Program-made: the position numbers and the translations under genes
The notes under the pieces: generated by a model
Told to the model about the DNA's origin: nothing
Database searches by the model: none
The model's input: the letters and a program-made list of their open reading frames with translations, nothing else
Shown here: positions 39,639 through 44,659 of the stretch, in pieces
How positions within the stretch are numbered: position 1 is the stretch's first letter
Layout of the letters: each line of letters begins with the position of its first letter
Origin: a bacterium
GTDB lineage: Bacteria; Actinomycetota; Acidimicrobiia; Spongiisociales; Spongiisociaceae
Assembly (NCBI GenBank): GCA_028821575.1
Contig: JAPPFW010000080.1
Location: 1 to 44,659 of the forward strand
DNA length: 44,659 bases
Reading direction: 5' to 3'

Positions 39639-40277
39639 ACTAAAGCTGAACCCGTCGCCGATGGGGACGATCACGGTTTCGGTGCGGGGGTCCGTCTGGA
39701 TGTGCCGGGCGAACGCGGTTGACGCCAGGGCGATCGGATCCGGCTGCTCGTCGACGACCCGGCCGTTCATGAACAGATTGTCGGCGATCAGAATCCCGGA
39801 TGGCTTGAGGCGCGGTACCAACTCTTCGTAGTAGTGGATGTAGCCTTCTTTGTCGGCGTCCACGAAGGCCAGATCGACTGACCTGGTGGACGGAAGGGCT
39901 CTCAGCGTCTCGAGCGCCGGAGCGATCCTGAGGTCGATTCGCTCCGCTACGCCCGCTCTCTCCCAGTAGCGGCGGGCGACCGAGGTGTACTCCTCGTCGA
40001 TATCGCAGCACAACAGCCTCCCGTCCGCCGGAAGGGCCCGAGCCATGGCGAGCGCCGACAGGCCCGTGAAGGTTCCTACCTCCACAACGAAGCGGGCCCG
40101 GACCAGCCTCACCATGAATGCGAGCAGGGCTGCCTGCTCGATGCCTACCTGCATGGTGCGGATCGCTCCCATCGCGGCTGTCTCCTTGACCAGCTCATCC
40201 ACCAGCTGATCGGCGGGAGGGTTGTGGGCGATCATGTAGTCGTATATGGCTGCGGGCAGGTGCGGGTTCTGGCTCAT
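39615..40277 (-). CDS. Class I SAM O-methyltransferase (caffeoyl-CoA OMT-like)
   Basis: A 220-residue O-methyltransferase of the caffeoyl-CoA/catechol group. The SAM motif FVVEVGTFTGLSALAMARAL (about 63-82), GRLLCCDIDEEY and the DxDK metal site region VDADKEGYIHYYEEL (about 138-152) are present, then LFMNGRVVDE. Family methyltransferases act on catechol-like diphenols with a divalent metal. The stop and last codons lie in a heptamer array. It is convergent with the homocysteine methyltransferase and divergent from the geranylgeranyl reductase. The acceptor is unknown. Confidence 0.93.
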   Translation of the reverse strand: MSQNPHLPAAIYDYMIAHNPPADQLVDELVKETAAMGAIRTMQVGIEQAALLAFMVRLVRARFVVEVGTFTGLSALAMARALPADGRLLCCDIDEEYTSVARRYWERAGVAERIDLRIAPALETLRALPSTRSVDLAFVDADKEGYIHYYEELVPRLKPSGILIADNLFMNGRVVDEQPDPIALASTAFARHIQTDPRTETVIVPIGDGFSFSRVVSCDH

Positions 40278-40289
40278 GGCGGAAACTTA

Positions 40290-40331
40290 GTGGCTTGTGG
40301 GTTGTGGGTTGTGGCAGTTGGCTGGTGGACG
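40290..40331. repeat. Heptamer array (GTGGSTT-type)
   Basis: Six contiguous 7-base units: GTGGCTT, GTGGGTT, GTGGGTT, GTGGCAG, TTGGCTG, GTGGACG. The first lies 13 bases from the start of the minus-strand O-methyltransferase gene; it is in the divergent promoter gap. Confidence 0.85.
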
Positions 40332-40396
40332 GTTTGTCCGTTGCCCATGGCTGGCGGCTGACGGTGAGGCGCTCTCCGTTACCATCCGCGGCGGTC

Positions 40397-41614
40397 ATGA
40401 AGCATGTGGATCTCGTCATTATCGGGGCCGGTCCTTCCGGCGCAGCCACCGCGATACGCGCCGCTCGCCAGGGGGTCAAGACCGTGGTGTTCGATCGGGC
40501 GCCCTACGGGCGGGACAAGGCGTGCGGTGACGGCCTGACACCAAGGGCCGTGGGTGTGCTGGGTCAACTGGGGATCGATCTCGGTGACGCCCACCTGATC
40601 CACGGACTCCGGATGATCGCAGGTTCCACCGAACGCGTGCTTCCATGGCCGGAGACGAGTCGGTTCCCCGCTCACGGGGCGGTCTGGCCCCGCCGGGCGC
40701 TGGACGCGGCGTTGGTCGACGCGGCCTCCGCGGCGGGTGCGGAGATCGTGTGGAACACAGAGGCGCTGCCTGTCTTCGAAGGTGAGCGTGTGGAAGGGGT
40801 CAAGGCGGGTGGCGAGACTTGGAAGGCGCGGATGGTGGTGGCTGCAGGCGGCGCCCCCGGAAAGGCCGCCAGGATGCTGGGGGCGACGCGTGTGTCACAG
40901 GAGCCCTACGGGGTGGCGATCCGCAGCTACGTCTCCTCGCCTCGTCACGCCGAGCGTTACCTCGAAGCCTGCCTGACGATGCAGGATGCGGCTGGTAACT
41001 CGGTTCCGGGATACGGGTGGATCTTCCCGGCCGGAGACGGAACGGTCAACATCGGCGCCGGGTCGATGTCGACCATGAAGCGTTTCAAAAGGCTCAACCT
41101 CAACTCATTGCTCGAGCTCTACCACGCCCGCGTACGGGACTCGTGGGAGCTGGGCCCCTACCTGGAGCGGCCCCGGGCATGGCGTCTCCCCATGAGCACG
41201 GTGCGAAGGCATGGTCCGGGATGGGTGGCGGTCGGGGATGCCGCAGGGCTGATCAACCCGATGAACGGGGAAGGCATCGACTACGGCCTCGAGTCGGGAA
41301 TAATCGCCGCCGACCTCTTCGTCGAGGATCCGGTCACCGCTCCGCGGGTTTACGACCAGGCCATAGGGGAGCGTTTCGATGCTTTCCTGCGTACCGGTCG
41401 GCGGTTCTCCTTCCTCATCGGCCATCCCTCGATCCTCAAGGCGGGGCTACGTCTTGCGGTGGGAACCCAGGCCATAGCAGGCGTGACTCTCCGGGTCATG
41501 GGGAACCTCGTCGACTCCGGGTCTCCAGGCGTGGCCGGGAAGGTGCTCGCCGCCGCCGACCGGACCCTGGCGGTGGCCGACCCTGTCCTTCGAAGGACCC
41601 GGGCTCGCGGCTAG
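40397..41614 (+). CDS. Geranylgeranyl reductase family FAD protein (MenJ-like)
   Basis: A 405-residue FAD-dependent oxidoreductase. The N-terminal Rossmann motif DLVIIGAGPSGAATA and the second FAD segment GWVAVGDAAGLINPMNGEGIDYGL (about 275-298) are full. The motif CGDGLTPRAVGVL near residue 46 and the absence of membrane segments fit the geranylgeranyl reductase group. These reduce isoprenoid double bonds, such as menaquinone side chains (MenJ). ATG 40397 gives the standard N-terminus. It is followed by a 192-base gap; no menaquinone genes are nearby, so the exact isoprenoid substrate is not assigned. Confidence 0.92.
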   Translation: MKHVDLVIIGAGPSGAATAIRAARQGVKTVVFDRAPYGRDKACGDGLTPRAVGVLGQLGIDLGDAHLIHGLRMIAGSTERVLPWPETSRFPAHGAVWPRRALDAALVDAASAAGAEIVWNTEALPVFEGERVEGVKAGGETWKARMVVAAGGAPGKAARMLGATRVSQEPYGVAIRSYVSSPRHAERYLEACLTMQDAAGNSVPGYGWIFPAGDGTVNIGAGSMSTMKRFKRLNLNSLLELYHARVRDSWELGPYLERPRAWRLPMSTVRRHGPGWVAVGDAAGLINPMNGEGIDYGLESGIIAADLFVEDPVTAPRVYDQAIGERFDAFLRTGRRFSFLIGHPSILKAGLRLAVGTQAIAGVTLRVMGNLVDSGSPGVAGKVLAAADRTLAVADPVLRRTRARG

Positions 41615-41806
41615 ACGGACGTTCGAGGCACCTGAACCCAATCAGCGACCTCGCCCATCGCGGGCTCCGCAAGCCCCTGATCCGTCACCCGTCGGGAGTC
41701 GCGTCATGGACGTAGCCCTCTCGGACGGTCTAGAGTCAGAGTCCGGCACCTTCAGGGAGTCCGCACCGGAGTTTGGTAGGTCGGTCCGACGGCGAGAGGG
41801 CGACAG

Positions 41807-42985
41807 ATGGCAGGAATCACCTTTGATGCGGTGGGCAAGATATACGGCGGCGAGACACGGGCGATAGCCGACGTATCGATAGATGTGGGGGACGGCGAGT
41901 TCGTGGTGCTCGTTGGTCCTTCCGGCTGTGGCAAGTCCACCCTCCTGCGAATGGTGGCAGGGCTCGAGGAGATCACCGAAGGCGTCATCAAGATCGGTGA
42001 CCGGGTGGTCAACGACGTCGCGCCTAAGGATCGCGATATAGCGATGGTCTTCCAGAATTACGCCCTGTACCCGCACATGACCGTGAGGGACAACATGGCA
42101 TTCGGTCTGAAGCTGCGCAACACCCCGAAGAAGGAGATAGCGGCCCGCGTGGAGGAAGCGGCTCGGGTTCTCGAGATCACCGATTTCCTCAACCGCAAGC
42201 CGAGGGCGCTGTCCGGTGGTCAGCGGCAGCGGGTCGCGATGGGCAGGGCGATCGTGCGGGAGCCGGCGGCCTTCCTGATGGACGAACCGCTCTCGAACCT
42301 CGACGCCAAGCTGCGAGTCCAGATGCGATCGGAACTCGGTCTGCTTCATGCCAGGCTCGGGACGACGACCCTCTACGTCACCCACGACCAGGTGGAAGCC
42401 ATGACGATGGGGGACCGCGTGGCTGTTCTCAAGGCGATCACTGACGTGGAGTCGAACCTACAGCAGATCGCCGCACCGAGAGAACTGTACGACCACCCGG
42501 TCAACCTGTTCGTAGCCGGTTTCATCGGCTCTCCCGCGATGAACTTCGTTTACGCTACCGCCAATTCCCGGGAAGCCTCGACCACGCTCGACTTCGGCGG
42601 TCACAGCCTGGCTGTTGACGGAACATCCCTTCCGGACGGGGTAGCCGGCAGGGAGATCGTTCTGGGTGTCAGGCCGGAGGCGTTCGAGATCCGGTCGGCG
42701 GCCGGCGCCGGTGGAAGCTCGGTGACGGTGGACATCAACCTGGTCGAGCAACTGGGCTCGGAGGCATACGTGCACTTCATGGTCCCCGTTCCCCCGGTCG
42801 TGACCGCAGACATCGAGGCCCTGCTGGCCGACGAGGGCGCTGACGCCAAGTCGCTGGGTGAGGAGACGAAGTTCACGGCCCGGATAAACCCGGATCACGC
42901 GCCCCGGGTCGGCCAATCCGCCGAACTGGTTATCGACACTTCGAAGCTGCACTTCTTCGACAAGGAAACCGGCGACGCTCTATAG
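41807..42985 (+). CDS. Sugar-type ABC transporter ATP-binding protein (UgpC/MsmX-like)
   Basis: A 392-residue ATPase with the carbohydrate-uptake layout. Walker [11 protein letters not shown]-loop [11 protein letters not shown], signature [14 protein letters not shown], Walker [13 protein letters not shown] and H-loop VTHDQVEAM are present, then a C-terminal TOBE-like domain (about 245-392). Its own permease and binding-protein genes are absent from the window, as for shared multipurpose ATPases. ATG 41807 is preceded by GAGAGGGCGACAG. A palindrome GTCGG-T-CCGAC lies 17-27 bases ahead of the start. The substrate cannot be given. Confidence 0.93.
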   Translation: MAGITFDAVGKIYGGETRAIADVSIDVGDGEFVVLVGPSGCGKSTLLRMVAGLEEITEGVIKIGDRVVNDVAPKDRDIAMVFQNYALYPHMTVRDNMAFGLKLRNTPKKEIAARVEEAARVLEITDFLNRKPRALSGGQRQRVAMGRAIVREPAAFLMDEPLSNLDAKLRVQMRSELGLLHARLGTTTLYVTHDQVEAMTMGDRVAVLKAITDVESNLQQIAAPRELYDHPVNLFVAGFIGSPAMNFVYATANSREASTTLDFGGHSLAVDGTSLPDGVAGREIVLGVRPEAFEIRSAAGAGGSSVTVDINLVEQLGSEAYVHFMVPVPPVVTADIEALLADEGADAKSLGEETKFTARINPDHAPRVGQSAELVIDTSKLHFFDKETGDAL

Positions 42986-43125
42986 CCCGGCTGTTCCCGC
43001 TAGCTGAGAACCGACTCACTTAGCGCTTGGTTGTGGGGTTCTGTACATATGTTCACCTGCTTGCCACCCAATATCCGCCGGAAACCCGGCCTCCGAGTGG
43101 TCCTCCTAGCTAACCTTTGAGGGTC

Positions 43126-43146
43126 CCGCTGCCAGCCGGGCAGCGG
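43126..43146 (+). promoter_or_regulatory. Hairpin ahead of the NCS2 permease ribosome-binding site
   Basis: Perfect 8-base stem CCGCTGCC (43126-43133) / GGCAGCGG (43139-43146), loop AGCCG. It lies directly before the purine-rich AGGAAGGGAGGG ribosome-binding site (43147-43158). It could control translation or stabilise the mRNA. No purine-riboswitch pattern is seen. Confidence 0.45.
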
Positions 43147-43161
43147 AGGAAGGGAGGGAAA

Positions 43162-44490
43162 ATGGCGCAAACAGGTCTTGACAGTTTCTTCAAGATCTCA
43201 GAGCGTGGATCCTCGGTAGGAACAGAGGTTCGAGCCGGTGTCACCACGTTCCTGGTGATGGCCTACATCCTATTCGTCAACGCCGACATTCTCGGTGCGG
43301 CCGGTCTTGATCCGGTCTCGGTAGCGGCCGCTACGGCCCTGGTAGCCGGGATACTGACGATTGCGATGGGTGTCTTCTCGAACTATCCGATCGCTATGGC
43401 AGCCGGTCTAGGGCTCAACGCCGCCGTGGCTTTCGGGCTGGTACTCACCGATGGTCTGACTGCCGAGGGAGCGATGGGAGTGATCGTCTGGGAGGGCATC
43501 CTCGTCACCGTGCTGGTGGTCCTCGGGCTGCGGGAAGCCGTGATGGAAGCGATTCCTGCCAGCCTCAAGTACTCGATCGGTGTAGGTATCGGGTTGTTCA
43601 TCCTGTTCATCGGGTTGGTCAACGGAGGGCTCGTCCGGGGCGGCGGTGCGATCGTCGAGTTCGTATTCCCGACCACGGTTTCCCAAGGCGTGACCCTGAT
43701 CGGTGTCCTTATCGCGGTTGTGCTCCTGGTCCGCAAGGTCAAGGGCGCAATGATCATCACGATCATCCTCACCACCGTTGTCGCCCTGATTCTCGGGGTG
43801 GTCGACCTACCCGACAGTCTGGCTGCGACGGTGAGCTTCGATACTCTGGGCGCTGTCGATATGGGCAACGTGTGGGCGGAGATGGGCGCCCTGGTGGCGA
43901 TCCTGACGATCTTCACCTTCATGCTGACCGACTTCTTCGACACGATGGGAACCGCCACTGCGATCGTCGAGCAGGCGGAACTCACGGACGACGAAGGCGG
44001 GATCCCGAACCTGCGCAACCTGCTACTGGTCGACTCCATCGGCGCAGCCATCGGTGGCCTGTGCGGTGTCAGTTCCAACACGAGCTACATCGAGAGTTCG
44101 GCGGGCGTTGCCGAAGGCGGTAGGACCGGCTTCGCCTCGGTGGTGACAGGCGTACTGTTCCTGGTCGCTATCATCCTGTCCCCGCTGGCGCTGCTGGTCC
44201 CCGGGCAGGCGACGGCACCGGTGCTCATCCTCATCGGCTTCCTGATGATCGGTCTGCTGAAGCACATCGACTTCACGGATCTTGAGGAAGGGCTGCCGGC
44301 TCTGCTGGCGATCATCCTCATGCCGCTTACCTTCTCCATCACGGTCGGTATTGCGGCTGGTTTCGTCACTCATACCCTTATCAAGGTCGTGAAGGGCAAG
44401 GCGAGCCAGGTCCACGTCCTGATGTGGATCGTGACGGCCGCCTGCGTGGTCTACTTCGGGCAGAGTTTGCTGAACCACTGGTTCGCGTAG
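43162..44490 (+). CDS. NCS2 purine permease (AzgA/GhxP family)
   Basis: A 442-residue membrane transporter of the AzgA/GhxP-type NCS2 group (adenine/guanine/hypoxanthine uptake). It has about 12 hydrophobic segments. Signature segments are TTFLVMAYILFVNADIL near the N-terminus, TDFFDTMGTATAI (about 265-277) and SSNTSYIESSAGVAEGGRTG (about 310-329), the latter being the substrate-site motif. ATG 43162 has AGGGAGG just upstream. A strong terminator follows. It is the last gene in the window. Purine import may feed the molybdenum hydroxylase or simple salvage; there is no direct evidence. Confidence 0.94.
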   Translation: MAQTGLDSFFKISERGSSVGTEVRAGVTTFLVMAYILFVNADILGAAGLDPVSVAAATALVAGILTIAMGVFSNYPIAMAAGLGLNAAVAFGLVLTDGLTAEGAMGVIVWEGILVTVLVVLGLREAVMEAIPASLKYSIGVGIGLFILFIGLVNGGLVRGGGAIVEFVFPTTVSQGVTLIGVLIAVVLLVRKVKGAMIITIILTTVVALILGVVDLPDSLAATVSFDTLGAVDMGNVWAEMGALVAILTIFTFMLTDFFDTMGTATAIVEQAELTDDEGGIPNLRNLLLVDSIGAAIGGLCGVSSNTSYIESSAGVAEGGRTGFASVVTGVLFLVAIILSPLALLVPGQATAPVLILIGFLMIGLLKHIDFTDLEEGLPALLAIILMPLTFSITVGIAAGFVTHTLIKVVKGKASQVHVLMWIVTAACVVYFGQSLLNHWFA

Positions 44491-44510
44491 ACGTAAGCAG
44501 AAACGATTCA

Positions 44511-44545
44511 AGTGGAGGGTGTCCTCAGGGCACCCTCCACTTTTT
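44511..44545 (+). terminator. Rho-independent terminator after the NCS2 permease gene
   Basis: Perfect 11-base stem AGTGGAGGGTG (44511-44521) / CACCCTCCACT (44531-44541), loop TCCTCAGGG, followed by a five-T run (44541-44545). The T run is continuous with a heptamer array. Confidence 0.92.
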
Positions 44546-44585
44546 GGTGATTGGTGATTGGTGATTGGTGATTGGTGGTTCGTGG
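44544..44585. repeat. Heptamer tandem array (TTGGTGA)n
   Basis: Four perfect TTGGTGA copies (44544-44571), then TTGGTGG (44572-44578) and TTCGTGG (44579-44585). It follows directly on the terminator T run. Confidence 0.95.
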
Positions 44586-44598
44586 CGTGTTGGGGGCT

Positions 44599-44659
44599 CC
44601 ACCAGCCACCAGCCACCAGCCACCAGCCACCAGCCACCAGCCACCAGCCACCAGCCACC
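44599..44659. repeat. Heptamer tandem array (CCACCAG)n, open at window end
   Basis: Eight perfect CCACCAG copies (44599-44654) and a partial ninth at the end of the window. True length is unknown because the window stops within it. Confidence 0.97.

Noticed and set aside
42999..43024. Terminator after the sugar-type ABC ATPase
   Set aside because: The 10-base stem has a C-C mismatch and a G-T pair and no T run follows; too weak to list.
42986..43161. Purine riboswitch ahead of the NCS2 permease
   Set aside because: The region has a simple hairpin beside the ribosome-binding site but no three-way junction with the conserved purine-riboswitch bases.

Overview
The window is high-GC bacterial DNA with tightly packed genes, many GTG starts and frequent 4-base start/stop overlaps. 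Two luciferase-like F420-type oxidoreductases, a CoxMSL-type molybdenum hydroxylase, a MenJ-like geranylgeranyl reductase and several CoA and PrpD-family enzymes suggest a heterotrophic actinobacterium, possibly in or near the Acidimicrobiia. No rRNA or tRNA was found, so the placement is an inference from gene content. Both ends of the window lie inside 7-base tandem repeats, as expected of a contig whose assembly stopped at repeats.

Layout. Positions 92-2149 (-) encode a phospholipase-D-like/P-loop ATPase fusion of unknown role. A family III CoA-transferase (-) then diverges from a seven-gene (+) cluster at 3519-10746: HMG-CoA-lyase-like enzyme, molybdenum hydroxylase subunits M, S and L, an Asp/Glu-racemase/maleate-isomerase-fold protein, an isochorismatase-fold amidase and a VOC protein. 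The logic resembles N-heterocycle (nicotinate-type) catabolism, with the caution that the isomerase-like protein lacks both family cysteines. Positions 10765-20443 hold two LLM oxidoreductases, a quinone-oxidoreductase-like MDR, a hydantoinase-like amidohydrolase, an MFS exporter, an orphan OppB-type permease, a degenerate alpha/beta hydrolase, a GlcG/HbpS protein and a SIMPL protein. Positions 20659-24439 hold two PrpD/MmgE paralogs flanking an O-methyltransferase. After a hypothetical protein and a double cupin comes the most notable gene, a peroxiredoxin (26282-26752) with an in-frame TGA exactly at the peroxidatic cysteine position and a stem-loop just downstream that fits a bacterial SECIS element. 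It is therefore a probable selenoprotein.

The second half holds a CitE-like lyase, an MTHFS-like protein, modABC (molybdate uptake, matching the need of the molybdenum hydroxylase), and a glycine-betaine-type ABC transporter. In that transporter both the permease and the binding protein are internal tandem fusions, and the binding-protein halves share a roughly 307-base identical patch. Then follow a rhodanese, a VOC protein, a homocysteine S-methyltransferase with a possible attenuator leader, an O-methyltransferase, a geranylgeranyl reductase, a sugar-type ABC ATPase and an NCS2 purine permease. Betaine import and homocysteine methylation may be linked.

Across the window, many intergenic gaps carry short tandem arrays of 7-base units. 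The unit sequence differs from place to place but is mostly C/A-rich on one strand. The arrays commonly touch or overlap stop codons.
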